A stretch of 64,000 nucleotides of DNA from Halobacillus sp. A5 (GCF_024189315.1 NZ_JAIZEO010000001.1:1054001-1118000), one strand, 5' to 3'; positions 1 to 8,324 are shown, counted from the first letter of the stretch. Numbers and translations: made by a program. Notes: generated by a model not told the origin, from the sequence alone.

Positions 1-517
1 TGAGCAGCATCAGCTTTACTTGCTTCAACTCGTCCTCTTTAAAATGATCAAACTGAGGCACATAATGTTTCTCTGAATTAAGCGGAAGCGGTACTCCTGT
101 TCCATGCGCAAGGTGAACAGCTGATTGGTAAACCGGGTAGCCTGGATCCGGGATCAGTACTTTATCTCCTGGATTTAATACAGCAAGGATTAAATGAGCA
201 ATTCCTTCCTTGGAACCAATGAGCGCCTGTACTTCAGTTTCAGGGTCGACTTCAACTTTGTAATGCTTCTTATAAAACCCTGCTACTGCTTGTTTAAATT
301 CAAGACAACCTCCATAAGGCGAATATTTATGATTATCCGGCTTCCTGGATTCATTGATTAAGCGGTTAATAATAAAGTCCGGTGTCGGCAGATCCGGAGC
401 CCCTATCCCTAAGTCAATAATGTCTATTCCCTTCTCCTGCAGCTCTTTCTTCTTTTGATGAAAAACTGAAAAAAGATAAGGAGGCAGGCTATTCACCTGA
501 CTGGATCCATACTTCAC
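1..517 (-). CDS. Class I/II PLP aminotransferase, N-terminal part (runs off left edge)
   Basis: An open frame runs from a GTG at 515-517, behind a GGGGGGTG ribosome site, to the left edge with no stop (172 codons). The product opens with a typical fold-type I aminotransferase N-terminus: IDIIDLGIGAPDLPTPDFI, then YSPYGGCLEFKQAVAGFYKKHY, a GSKEGIAHL cofactor-phosphate loop, and PDPGYPVYQSA. The GSKEG and PGYP signatures are those of the family holding LL-diaminopimelate and related aminotransferases. The catalytic lysine would lie outside the window, so substrate cannot be assigned. It is divergent from the CoA-transferase operon at 774. Confidence 0.85.
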   Translation of the reverse strand, partial: MKYGSSQVNSLPPYLFSVFHQKKKELQEKGIDIIDLGIGAPDLPTPDFIINRLINESRKPDNHKYSPYGGCLEFKQAVAGFYKKHYKVEVDPETEVQALIGSKEGIAHLILAVLNPGDKVLIPDPGYPVYQSAVHLAHGTGVPLPLNSEKHYVPQFDHFKEDELKQVKLMLL

Positions 518-712
518 GCATACACCCCCCGTTTCTTTGCTCACATTTGCCACATGGGTTGTCCGATTAGTCTATCCTATTAAAGAAAAACCTTTTTCAT
601 GATAGGTCTTTTGCTTCCATGTACATCTAAGGTCATATCCGCTGATAAATTAGAATAAGATGTAAGGCAGGACAAACCTTATCCGCATCCCTCTAATCCC
701 AGTAGATCTAGA

Positions 713-756
713 AGCCGGCTGGATTCATACATCGTATGGGTTCATCTGGCTTTTTT
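713..756 (+). terminator. Intrinsic-terminator hairpin in the leader of the CoA-transferase operon
   Basis: Bases 713-730 and 734-751 pair over 17 of 18 positions (13 Watson-Crick, 4 wobble) with a 3-nt loop, followed by six Ts. The only gene upstream (1-517) points away, so this terminator lies in the 5' leader of the downstream operon, about 15 nt before its ribosome site. That placement suggests attenuation, though the sensor is not recognised. I see no T-box AGGGTGGNACCGCG motif. Read-through from a small unrecognised RNA is an alternative. Confidence 0.55.
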
Positions 757-773
757 CCTTATGTTGAAAGGGT

Positions 774-1970
774 GTGATGAAAGTGACCGCTGCGCTTGAA
801 GGCATAACCGTTCTCGACTTGACCCGTGTTCTTGCAGGTCCGTATTGTTCAATGATTTTAGGTGATTTAGGGGCAGAAGTAATTAAAGTGGAGGCGCCGG
901 GGGGAAGCGATGAAACAAGAAAATGGGGTCCTCCTTTTCAAGAAGGGGTGAGTGCGTATTACTTATGTGCCAATCGAAATAAAAAGAGTCTTACGATTAA
1001 TTTAAAAACCGAACAGGGCAGAGAAATGATTAAGAAGCTTGCAGCAAAGAGTGACGTACTCATTCATAACTTTAAGACAGGAACGATGGAAAGGCTGGGT
1101 CTCTCTTATTTAGAGTTAAGAGAAATCAACCCTCTTCTCGTGTACTGCGCCATTACCGGCTTTGGTGAAACCGGACCGCTTAAAAATCTGCCAGGCTATG
1201 ATTTCATCATTCAAGCAATGAGCGGCTTAATGAGTATTACAGGAAATGCTTCTTCAGGGCCGCAGAAAATGGGAATTGCAATTACTGACGTACTGACAGG
1301 ATTATATGCCTGCATTGGTATTCAAGCAGCTTTAGTAGAAAGAAACCGTTCCGGAGCTGGTCAAAAAATTGATTTATCTCTGTATGACTCCGCAGTGAGC
1401 TCGTTAATTAATATTGGGAGCAATTACTTAATGTCAGGAGAAAAACCTTTGAGATGGGGAAATCACCATGCTAACATCGTTCCCTACCAAACCTTTACCT
1501 CCTCTGATGGAGAAATGGTCGTGGCTGTCGGGAATGATAAACAGTTCGCCTCCCTATGCCGGGTAGCCGGCGAGCCAAAGCTTGCAGCAGATCTAAGGTT
1601 CCGCACAAATCCTGACAGAGTCGCCAATCGGAATTTACTTGGTGAGATTTTACAAAAAGCTTTCGAAACAAAACCAACAACTTACTGGGAGGAACAATGC
1701 CGCGCAGCCAATATTCCCTTTGGAGCCATTCAGACAATCGACGATGTAGCAGCCGATGAACAGTTAAATGAGCGTCACATGTTCATTACCTCTACTCATC
1801 CAAAAGCGGGAGAAATTAAGATGATCGGCAGCCCGCTGAAGCTCTCGCGTACTCCTGTTTCATATGAACGCCATCCGCCTGAACCTGGTGAGCATACCAC
1901 AGACATTCTCAGACAGCTCGGCTGCGATGAAGATGAAATAAATGAATTAAGGAAAAGAAACATGATATAA
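774..1970 (+). CDS. CaiB/BaiF-type (class III) CoA-transferase
   Basis: 398 aa, the normal length for formyl-CoA/L-carnitine-type CoA-transferases, which move CoA between an acyl-CoA and a free acid. It has the family N-terminus (GITVLDLTRVLAGPYCSMIL, DLGAEVIKVE), the KSLTINL segment, and AITDVLTGLYA, where Asp172 aligns with the acyl-CoA-forming aspartate. GTG at 774 and ATG at 777 are both possible starts; AAAGGG at 768-772 fits the ATG slightly better. The acyl-CoA dehydrogenase follows after 15 bp, so the two probably work in sequence on one acid. A pairing of this kind occurs for glutarate (CoA transfer, then glutaryl-CoA dehydrogenase), but the substrate here is inferred. Confidence 0.9.
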   Translation: MMKVTAALEGITVLDLTRVLAGPYCSMILGDLGAEVIKVEAPGGSDETRKWGPPFQEGVSAYYLCANRNKKSLTINLKTEQGREMIKKLAAKSDVLIHNFKTGTMERLGLSYLELREINPLLVYCAITGFGETGPLKNLPGYDFIIQAMSGLMSITGNASSGPQKMGIAITDVLTGLYACIGIQAALVERNRSGAGQKIDLSLYDSAVSSLINIGSNYLMSGEKPLRWGNHHANIVPYQTFTSSDGEMVVAVGNDKQFASLCRVAGEPKLAADLRFRTNPDRVANRNLLGEILQKAFETKPTTYWEEQCRAANIPFGAIQTIDDVAADEQLNERHMFITSTHPKAGEIKMIGSPLKLSRTPVSYERHPPEPGEHTTDILRQLGCDEDEINELRKRNMI

Positions 1971-1985
1971 GGAGGCCCATTCGTC

Positions 1986-3176
1986 ATGAATTTTGAATTT
2001 AGTGATGAACAAAGAATGCTCCGTAAGACTGTAAGAGGCTTTGTAGACCTGGAAATTATGCCGCATATTAAAGACTGGGACGAGAACGGTAATTTCGATA
2101 AGACCATTTTAAATAAGCTTGCAAACCTGGGCTTAATGGGCGTCTGTATTCCTGAAAAGTACGGTGGGAGCGGAATGGATTATAATTCGTTAGCGATTGT
2201 ATGCGAGGAATTGGAGCGCGGAGATACTGCTTTTCGTACTGCGGTTTCGGTGCACACAGGCTTAAACAGCATGACTTTGCTGCAATGGGGTACAGAGCTT
2301 CAGAAACAAAAATATTTAATCCCCCAGGCTGCCGGTAAAAAGATAGGGGCGTTCGGACTAACAGAACCAGGAGCCGGTTCTGATGTAGCAGCTTTACAAT
2401 CAACAGCTGCGCTCGAAGGCGATTTCTATGTCTTAAATGGCCAGAAAACGTGGATTTCTTTATGTGACACAGCTGATTATTTCCTCGTATTTGCGTACAC
2501 CGATAAGTCTAAGAAGCATAACGGTATTTCAGCCTTTATCGTTGAACGTACGATGGAAGGTTTCTCATCAAAGGCAGCGAAAGGCAAGCTCGGAATCCGT
2601 GCGGGCAATACAGGCGAGTTGTTCTTTGACCAAGTAAAAGTGCCAAAAGAAAATTTACTCGGCAGCGAAGGCGATGGTTTTAAAATTGCTATGGCTGCAC
2701 TTGATAATGGACGCTTTACTGTGGCAGCAGGTGCGTGCGGGCAAATTATGGCCTGTCTCGAATCTTCAGTTAACTACTGTCATGACCGCAAAACATTTGG
2801 AAAAGAAATCGGCCGTCACCAGCTCGTTCAGCAAATGATCGCAAAAATGGAAGCAGGCTTACAAATGAGCCGGCTTCTCGTCTATCGTGCCGGTGAATTA
2901 AAAAATCAAGGTGTCCGAAACACACGGGAAACTTCGCTTGCTAAATGGCAGGCGTGTGACTTCGCCAATCAAGCGGCAGACGATGCCGTTCAAATACACG
3001 GTGCTTACGGCTATTCGAATGAATATCCGGTCGAGCGCTACTTACGGAATTCCAAAGCACCCGTTATTTATGAAGGAACTCGGGAAATCCATACGATTAT
3101 GCAAGCCGAATACGTATTAGGCTACAGGCAGGATAAACCACTCAGCCGCGTCCTCCCCGCCTGGCAGTTTCAATAA
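1986..3176 (+). CDS. Acyl-CoA dehydrogenase (possibly glutaryl-CoA-type)
   Basis: 396 aa flavoprotein that would oxidise an acyl-CoA and pass electrons to ETF. Seen: the N-terminal helical domain (FSDEQRMLRKTVRGFVD), the FAD-binding GLTEPGAGSDVAAL motif, TWISLCDTADYFLVFAYT, the C-terminal QIHGAYGYSNEYPVERYLRNS, and catalytic Glu363 in YEGTREIH. The YEGT context with a late catalytic Glu matches short-chain and glutaryl-CoA dehydrogenases. AAGGAGG at 1970-1976 precedes ATG 1986. It is co-transcribed with the CoA-transferase just upstream. Family is certain; substrate is not. Confidence 0.9.
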   Translation: MNFEFSDEQRMLRKTVRGFVDLEIMPHIKDWDENGNFDKTILNKLANLGLMGVCIPEKYGGSGMDYNSLAIVCEELERGDTAFRTAVSVHTGLNSMTLLQWGTELQKQKYLIPQAAGKKIGAFGLTEPGAGSDVAALQSTAALEGDFYVLNGQKTWISLCDTADYFLVFAYTDKSKKHNGISAFIVERTMEGFSSKAAKGKLGIRAGNTGELFFDQVKVPKENLLGSEGDGFKIAMAALDNGRFTVAAGACGQIMACLESSVNYCHDRKTFGKEIGRHQLVQQMIAKMEAGLQMSRLLVYRAGELKNQGVRNTRETSLAKWQACDFANQAADDAVQIHGAYGYSNEYPVERYLRNSKAPVIYEGTREIHTIMQAEYVLGYRQDKPLSRVLPAWQFQ

Positions 3177-3282
3177 AACAGTCAAACAGTTCTTAAGCAA
3201 AAAAACCGTTTATACTAGGCTGCTGAAAAAGCTTGGATGAATGTAGACGTGATATGTCATGGTTCCCCATAATAATCCAGGG

Positions 3283-3345
3283 AAAAGGAACAGGAAAATG
3301 CCGCTTTTAACCGGAACAAACGTCGGCACTTTTTCCGTTCCTTTT
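3283..3345. repeat. Long imperfect inverted repeat in non-coding DNA
   Basis: AAAAGGAAC at 3283-3291 onward through TGCCG (3303) is matched by the complement at 3324-3345, nearly perfect over about 21 bp with two mismatches and one bulge. It lies 100 bp after the acyl-CoA dehydrogenase stop and could end its transcript, though no good T-run follows. It is part of a 960-bp gene-free stretch rich in hairpins. Confidence 0.5.
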
Positions 3346-3687
3346 AATCAAAATAGAGGCCCTGGAGAACATAGAGCCTTGTGGAAGAGGACTTCTTAGA
3401 CTGATCCATTATCGAAAAAGGGTTCTAGGAAACGGTGAGACTTCTAAGTGAGAGACGAATCAGGTGTGGCCCCGGAGGGCTATAATGTAGGCCACTGAAA
3501 AACTGAAGGTCTGAGAAAAGCAGCTTTCTTAAAAAGCGGTCTGCGTGGAATTTAGTTTTCATACAGACCGCTTTTCATCTAATTTCAAGAGGTTTGTGTC
3601 ATCTATTTCTTCATTAAATTCAAGAATAATGGACAGCTAACATCGAATCCCTTATTTTTATGTATTCCTTTCATTGGACAAGAAAAA

Positions 3688-3723
3688 GAGTGATTTTCTT
3701 TTATATATCAAAGAAAATCACTC
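3688..3723 (-). terminator. 14-bp perfect hairpin with minus-strand T-run
   Basis: GAGTGATTTTCTTT (3688-3701) pairs perfectly with 3710-3723 across an 8-nt loop. On the minus strand it is followed by TTTTTCTT, so it is an intrinsic terminator in that direction. No minus-strand gene is recognisable before it, which makes it either a remnant or the end of an unrecognised transcript. Confidence 0.5.
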
Positions 3724-3898
3724 CTTCTCGTTTCACCCTCTGTTCATGGCACTATGAGCGTTCGGTGGTGACGCCTGGTCGATTAAGTACGGCACGTCGT
3801 GTGGGGCCTTGGAAAGGGAGCCGTTTCCTAAAACCTTTTCCTCTTGTTCATTCAAGAAATGGTTACACGTCCTAACTAATAGAGGGAATAATGTTTTC

Positions 3899-3934
3899 AC
3901 AACAAGCATTTAAATGCGAACTGTGTTGTTTTTT
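3899..3934 (+). terminator. Terminator-like hairpin upstream of the NlpC/P60-like gene
   Basis: ACAACA/TGTTGT (3899-3904/3924-3929) enclose the 12-bp palindrome GCATTTAAATGC (3906-3917) and are followed by a run of Ts. A TATAAT-like hexamer lies shortly downstream, about 190 bp before the gene at 4141, but its -35 partner is weak. Confidence 0.35.
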
Positions 3935-4140
3935 GTAAAACGATTATAATATCAGCTTAATCTCAGTGAAACCTGCTAACCCATTATCTTTGATAAACTA
4001 GATCCTAGTTTGAAAAAGAGCAACAACGATGTAGTCACATCTTATGATTAGGCATGGATTACATATGATCCCCTATAGTTGAGCGATCTGCTTTTGTATT
4101 TTTCAAACTAAATAACTCACATCATAGGAGGATTTTTTTC

Positions 4141-4908
4141 ATGACGAAGTCCACTACTATGCGAAAGTATGTAATTTCTTCCGCAATAGTTACGTCTTTA
4201 GCTCTTACCCCTGTATTAACGGAAAATGTTTCGGCCAATGCAGACCCAACCTCAACCGAGTCCAGCAGCTCTGCTGATACTTCTTCAATTATAAGCAGCG
4301 GTGATCAAGGGGATCAAGTCGAGTCAGTACAATCTGAATTAGAAACACATGGTTACTATACAGCTGCCATCGATGGAATATTTGGTCCCTTAACAGAAGA
4401 TGCAGTGAAGTCGTTTCAATCGGACGAAGGACTTGCAGTTGACGGGATTGTCGGACCGGAGACAGAGTCTGTATTAGCATCTTCTCCTGAGGAAAGCACA
4501 GAAGAAGAGCCTGCACCAGAAGAACCTGCTGAAGAAGAACCAGCAGCCGATTCTGAAGTCGTATCCATTGCCGAAGACTTAATCGGCACTCCATATGTAT
4601 GGGGCGGCACAAGTGCAGAAGGTGTAGACAGCAGCGGCTTGATCTACCACGTATTTGAACAAGTTGGTGTCGACCTTAACCGTACGGAAAGCGATATGTG
4701 GCTGTATGACGGAGAAGAGGTAAATTCTCCAGAAGTAGGAGACGTAGTTTTCTTTGAAGGCACGTATGACACAGAAGGCGCTTCTCACAGCGGTATTTAT
4801 ATTGGCGACAACCAGATGATTCACGCGGGAAGCGATGGAGTAGAAGTGGCTGATATGAGCATTGATTACTGGCAGGATCATTATTTAGGCGTTAAATCAT
4901 TCAAATAA
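4141..4908 (+). CDS. Secreted PG-binding plus NlpC/P60-like protein with Cys-to-Ser at the catalytic site
   Basis: 255 aa. Residues 1-33 form a signal peptide. About 52-113 is a peptidoglycan-binding domain (VQSELETHGYYTAAIDGIFG, TEDAVKSFQ, GIVGPETE), followed by an acidic Glu/Pro linker (115-137) and an NlpC/P60 fold from about 140 (AEDLIGTPYVWGGTSAEG). The family nucleophile normally sits in a DCSG motif. Here it reads D-S-S-G with Ser164 (codon AGC), while His216 (SHSGIYIG) and His228 are kept. NlpC/P60 enzymes cleave stem peptides of cell-wall peptidoglycan; this one is probably inactive or altered, perhaps wall-binding only. AGGAGG precedes the start, and a strong terminator follows. Confidence 0.85.
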   Translation: MTKSTTMRKYVISSAIVTSLALTPVLTENVSANADPTSTESSSSADTSSIISSGDQGDQVESVQSELETHGYYTAAIDGIFGPLTEDAVKSFQSDEGLAVDGIVGPETESVLASSPEESTEEEPAPEEPAEEEPAADSEVVSIAEDLIGTPYVWGGTSAEGVDSSGLIYHVFEQVGVDLNRTESDMWLYDGEEVNSPEVGDVVFFEGTYDTEGASHSGIYIGDNQMIHAGSDGVEVADMSIDYWQDHYLGVKSFK

Positions 4909-4920
4909 GATAAATTTATG

Positions 4921-4949
4921 AAAGCCAGCGCATTAAGCGCTGGCTTTTT
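4921..4949 (+). terminator. Intrinsic terminator after the NlpC/P60-like gene
   Basis: AAAGCCAGCGC (4921-4931) pairs perfectly with 4937-4947 across a 5-nt loop, with a T-run overlapping the 3' arm. It ends the single-gene transcript starting before 4141. Confidence 0.9.
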
Positions 4950-4984
4950 CAGTTTGGTGAGAAACCACTGGTTTATCTTTCATC

Positions 4985-5190
4985 TCAAAAGTGTGTATAC
5001 AATCCTTGCAGGAGCTGGAAGAAAGGGTTCTAGAAAACGACTCCCTTTCCGAGAGCCTCTTTTGATTAAAGGAATGGAAAACGCGACGACTTCTGCGGGA
5101 AGAGCAGCAAATCGAAGAGACTTTCCGCCTGCTCCGCTAAAAAGCGGCGCTTTTTCTCGTTTAAAAACCATTGTTCTTTCGTTTTCCACC
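4985..5190. repeat. Degenerate Bacillaceae-type intergenic repeat
   Basis: This stretch contains AAGGGTTCTAGAAAACG followed by ACTCCCTTTCC (about 5025-5052), repeated inverted at 3806-3840 and partly at 3417-3440. It also holds a segment with ACTTCTGCGGGAAGAGCA and a CGCTTTTT-ending hairpin, which resembles the GC-rich intergenic repeats common in this family. It encodes no convincing protein. Confidence 0.5.
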
Positions 5191-5265
5191 TAAATATTGT
5201 ATAGTAGACTGATTGAAAAATAATCTATTAAACTCAGATATTCATATGAAAGGTGCTTATGTATC

Positions 5266-6474
5266 ATGATCCATAATCCTACAGGCAAAGAACGTATAGG
5301 GCTGGCATTTCTTCTAGGGATGCTTGGCATTTTAGGTCCGCTTAATATAGATATGTATCTGCCCAGCTTTCCCGGTATTGCCAATGACTTAAACACAAGT
5401 GCCTCGCTGGTACAGCTCAGCTTAACAACTTGCCTTATTGGTCTTGCAGTCGGCCAGCTTGTCGTTGGAACCATCAGCGATGCGCAGGGAAGAAGAAAAC
5501 CATTAATGATTTCCATATTTTTATTCGCTGTTTCCTCCCTGCTCTGTGCGCTTGCTCCTAACATTGTTACGTTAGTCGGCGCCCGTTTTCTGCAGGGATT
5601 CACCGCTTCTGCCGGTGTCGTATTATCGAGAGCCGTCGTACGCGATGTATTCAGCGGCCGGGAATTGACGAAGTTTTTCGCCTTGCTGATGGTCATTAAT
5701 GCTACGGCTCCTATGATGGCTCCTATGGCTGGGGGAGCCATTTTACTTTTGCCATTTGCAAGCTGGCACACCATTTTTTATTTCCTGAGTCTGCTCGGAC
5801 TCCTTATTGTATTAGTCATTGCGCTGCGCCTTAAAGAAACACTGCCGCCTGAGAAACGAATTCCAAGCACTCTGAAACATTCACTTGGTACGATCGGCAG
5901 TTTATTTAAAGACCGTTCATTTATTGGTTATGCGCTGACGATCGGATTTGTCCATGGGGGCAGTTTTGCCTATGTATCGGGCACCCCTTTTGTGTATCAG
6001 GATATTTATGGTGTGTCCCCTCAAGCTTTTAGTATATTGTTTGGTATTAACGGGCTTGCTATCATCTCCGGAAGCTTTATTATCGGGCGATTAGGTGGAA
6101 TCATTCATGAGCGGAGCTTATTGAGAACAGCGGTTATTACTGCTGTCACAGCCACCTCATTCCTGCTTGTCATGACCATTATTGAAGGTCCTCTGCCTTC
6201 ATTAGTAATACCTATCTTTATTTATATGACATCCATGGGGATGGTCCTGACCAGTACGTTCACTCTGGCTATGGAACATCAGGGACACCGCGCAGGAAGT
6301 GCCAGTGCTGTACTCGGTATGCTTCCTCTGTTATTTGGATCCATGGTGTCGCCGCTCGTAGGTATTAATGAGACAACCGCTGTACCGATGGGAGCCGTAT
6401 TATTTACAACTGCTGCAATTGGTTCGATTACCTTCTTTACTTTAACAAAGAAACAACAGCCAGCAGCTGAATAA
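5266..6474 (+). CDS. MFS multidrug transporter, Bcr/CflA family
   Basis: 402 aa, twelve predicted membrane spans, cytoplasmic membrane. It opens with LGMLGILGPLNIDMYLPSFPGIANDL, the Bcr/CflA signature, and carries MFS motif A (GTISDAQGRRKP, about residues 73-84) and the RFLQGFTASAGVVLSRAVVRDVF motif C region. Members are drug/H+ antiporters (bicyclomycin, chloramphenicol); the substrate here is unknown. AAAGGTG before ATG 5266 is a modest ribosome site. It is a single-gene unit closed by the terminator at 6481. Confidence 0.85.
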   Translation: MIHNPTGKERIGLAFLLGMLGILGPLNIDMYLPSFPGIANDLNTSASLVQLSLTTCLIGLAVGQLVVGTISDAQGRRKPLMISIFLFAVSSLLCALAPNIVTLVGARFLQGFTASAGVVLSRAVVRDVFSGRELTKFFALLMVINATAPMMAPMAGGAILLLPFASWHTIFYFLSLLGLLIVLVIALRLKETLPPEKRIPSTLKHSLGTIGSLFKDRSFIGYALTIGFVHGGSFAYVSGTPFVYQDIYGVSPQAFSILFGINGLAIISGSFIIGRLGGIIHERSLLRTAVITAVTATSFLLVMTIIEGPLPSLVIPIFIYMTSMGMVLTSTFTLAMEHQGHRAGSASAVLGMLPLLFGSMVSPLVGINETTAVPMGAVLFTTAAIGSITFFTLTKKQQPAAE

Positions 6475-6480
6475 TTTTAT

Positions 6481-6519
6481 TAGACCGATTCTTACATAGG
6501 TGAGAATCGGTCTATTTTT
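6481..6519 (+). terminator. Intrinsic terminator after the Bcr/CflA gene
   Basis: TAGACCGATTCT (6481-6492) pairs perfectly with 6503-6514 and is followed by five Ts. Confidence 0.9.
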
Positions 6520-6552
6520 GTATGGTAAAAACGATGTGTTTTTAAGTTTTCA

Positions 6553-6569
6553 TGTCAGAAAACCTGACA
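6553..6569. promoter_or_regulatory. Inverted repeat upstream of the NarK-like gene (possible operator)
   Basis: TGTCAG and CTGACA (6553-6558/6564-6569) flank a 5-nt spacer. A TGACAC half-site follows at about 6577. It lies 66-82 bp before the transporter start, a suitable position for a regulator. The regulator is not identified; the site does not match an FNR or Rex consensus. Confidence 0.3.
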
Positions 6570-6634
6570 CAAGTTATGACACAGCCCGTTATTTTTGAAA
6601 TAATCAGTCTATTATAAAAATTGGAGGCTTGATT

Positions 6635-8101
6635 ATGGGCGAAGAACAAAATACTTACAAAGGAAACAAGAAAATATTATTTATGACCACGTTTGCTTTT
6701 TTCTTAAGCTTCGTCGTCTGGTTTAATATGGCACCTTTTGCATCGACCATTCAAAAGACACTGCAATTATCAAATGAAGAAATTGGAGTCCTTCTTTCTA
6801 TCAACGTGGCACTGACTATTCCGGCAAGAATCATTATCGGTATGCTTGTTGACCGTTTTGGACCGAAACATGTATATGCCACCTTGCTCATAGCTGTCAG
6901 TATACCCTGTTTCTGGTTTGCGTTTGCCAATTCTTTCTGGCAGTTATTCATGGCCCGCGCCCTGCTGTCTGTAGTAGGTGCTGGATTCGTGATCGGTATC
7001 CGAATGGTCTCCGAATGGTTCCCGGCGAAGCACCTGGGACTGGCTGAAGGCATTTACGGCGGCTGGGGGAATTTCGGTTCTTCCGCAGCTGCTTTCTCTC
7101 TCCCACTTCTCGCTCTATTATTTGGAGGAGAGAATGGGTGGCGCATCGCGATTGCTCTCACTGGGGTCCTCTGTATTGTTTATGCATTTATTTACTTTAG
7201 ATCAGTTGAGAATACCCCCTCTGGAAAAGAATTTAAAAAACCTAAGCGCAACGGCGCCATGGAGGTAACCAGCTATAAAAGTATGGCTGCCCTCATGCTG
7301 ATGTCTCTACCTCTTTATGGTGCTCTTGCTCTGATCACATGGCAGTTGAGTAATACCTCCCTCATTACTTATCAGTATGCCGCTGTCATTTACGTCGTTC
7401 TAACTCTCGTCTATGGGTATAACCTATACAAAATCTGGGTCGTCAACCGGGATCATTTAAGAGATGGGGTTCCAGAGAAGGAGCAATACTCTTTTAAACA
7501 GGTGGCCATTTTAGATTTTGCATACTTTATTACGTTCGGCTCTGAGCTGGCTGTCATCTCAATGCTTCCGATGTTCTTTGAAGCTACCTTCAGCATGGGC
7601 GTGGCCGAAGCTGGAATAATTGCCAGTTCGTTTGCTTTTATGAACCTAATAGCACGGCCCGGCGGAGGCTGGCTGAGTGATAAGCTCGGTCGTAAGAAAA
7701 CATTGATCGTTTTATTAGCAGCTACTTCTGCGGCCTACTTAGGGATGTCCCAAATAGGATCTGGCTGGTCAATTGCAGCAGCTGTCATGTTAACGATGAC
7801 TTGCTCTTTCTTTGTTCAGGCCGGCGAAGGTGCTGTCTTCTCTATGGTGCCTTTAGTAAAAAAACGACTGACAGGTCAGGTTGCAGGTATGGTTGGGGCT
7901 TATGGCAGCGTCGGCTCCGTGTTGTTTCTAGCTGTGCTTGGTTTGCTAAATCCTTCCCTGTTTTTCCTAGGAATCTCGATAATGGCCTTCTTCTGTTTTG
8001 TCGCCTGCTTCTTCTTAAACGAACCTGGACAAGCACTTGCGAACGAGCGGCAGCCGGCTGCTGAAGAAACCAGTAAATCTGGTAAAGAAGTTGCTATTTA
8101 A
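6635..8101 (+). CDS. Nitrate/nitrite transporter, NarK-type MFS
   Basis: About 489 aa, twelve membrane spans. The two nitrate signature motifs of the NarK/NrtP family are visible: GIYGGWGNFGSSAAAF (about residues 143-158) and AGEGAVFSMVPLVKKRLTGQ followed by GMVGAYGSVGSV. ATG 6635 is chosen over TTG 6629 because GGAGG at 6623-6627 is only two bases from the TTG but eight from the ATG. Likely role is nitrate uptake or nitrite export across the cytoplasmic membrane. No nitrate reductase genes are in the window. The extra hydrophilic loop at 200-215 and VNRDHLRDGVPEKE are family-typical. Confidence 0.88.
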   Translation: MGEEQNTYKGNKKILFMTTFAFFLSFVVWFNMAPFASTIQKTLQLSNEEIGVLLSINVALTIPARIIIGMLVDRFGPKHVYATLLIAVSIPCFWFAFANSFWQLFMARALLSVVGAGFVIGIRMVSEWFPAKHLGLAEGIYGGWGNFGSSAAAFSLPLLALLFGGENGWRIAIALTGVLCIVYAFIYFRSVENTPSGKEFKKPKRNGAMEVTSYKSMAALMLMSLPLYGALALITWQLSNTSLITYQYAAVIYVVLTLVYGYNLYKIWVVNRDHLRDGVPEKEQYSFKQVAILDFAYFITFGSELAVISMLPMFFEATFSMGVAEAGIIASSFAFMNLIARPGGGWLSDKLGRKKTLIVLLAATSAAYLGMSQIGSGWSIAAAVMLTMTCSFFVQAGEGAVFSMVPLVKKRLTGQVAGMVGAYGSVGSVLFLAVLGLLNPSLFFLGISIMAFFCFVACFFLNEPGQALANERQPAAEETSKSGKEVAI

Positions 8102-8115
8102 CTAGTAATCTATTC

Positions 8116-8153
8116 AAAAAAAAGATTCCGCCCATCTGCGGAATCTTTTTTTT
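8116..8153 (+). terminator. Intrinsic terminator after the NarK-like gene
   Basis: A 16-bp perfect stem (8116-8131/8138-8153) with GATTCCGC at its base and eight Ts in the 3' arm. Confidence 0.92.
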
Positions 8154-8167
8154 GCTCACATTCCTCG

Positions 8168-8202
8168 TTGACACCTCCCCCCTGTCGTGCTAGTCTTATA
8201 AT
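8168..8202 (+). promoter_or_regulatory. Sigma-A-type promoter for the metE leader
   Basis: TTGACA at 8168-8173, then 17 bp, then TAGTCT at 8191-8196 with an extended TGC just before it. A TATAAT at 8197-8202 is better in sequence but 23 bp from the -35, so the extended-10 reading is preferred. Transcription would begin just before the SAM riboswitch. Confidence 0.55.
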
Positions 8203-8215
8203 CAATTCAATAATT

Positions 8216-8324
8216 CTCTTATTTAGAGAGGCGGAGGGACTGGCCCAATGAAGCCCGGCAACCAATCATCTTATGACTGTGGTGCTAATTCCAGCAAAGC
8301 GGCATGCTTTGAAAGATAAGAGAG
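8216..8324 (+). ncRNA. SAM-I riboswitch (S-box) aptamer, first of two in the metE leader
   Basis: The aptamer shows the S-box order: P1 5' strand CTCTTATTT (8216-8224), AGAGAGGCGGAGGGACTGGC, the conserved GAAGCCCGGCAACC, GGTGCTAATTCCAGCAAAG, then P1 3' strand AGATAAGAG (8314-8322). Known biology: SAM binding stabilises P1 and lets the following terminator form, lowering expression of methionine genes. The bases after P1 (AAGAGAGG) can pair with the 5' arm of the terminator at 8336, giving the expected switch. Confidence 0.95.

Larger units (their letters stand above)
3177..4140. other. Gene-free stretch with several hairpins and repeat-element debris
   Basis: I see no convincing gene in these 960 bp. 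They hold the hairpin at 3283-3345, a 12-bp perfect inverted repeat at 3532-3543/3564-3575 (AAAAGCGGTCTG), a 14-bp one at 3688-3701/3710-3723 with a T-run only on the minus strand, and a terminator-like hairpin at 3899-3934. There are also two degenerate copies of a dispersed element (about 3417-3450 and, inverted, 3806-3840) that occurs again at 5018-5055. Confidence 0.6.

Noticed and set aside
640-776. T-box riboswitch before the CoA-transferase operon
   Set aside because: The conserved AGGGTGGNACCGCG motif is absent; only the terminator is supported.
3660-3875. 71-aa plus-strand ORF
   Set aside because: It runs through the 14-bp hairpin and repeat debris, with no ribosome site.
4289-4881. 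Minus-strand ORFs opposite the NlpC/P60-like gene
   Set aside because: Shadow frames caused by the biased Glu/Ser-rich coding sequence.
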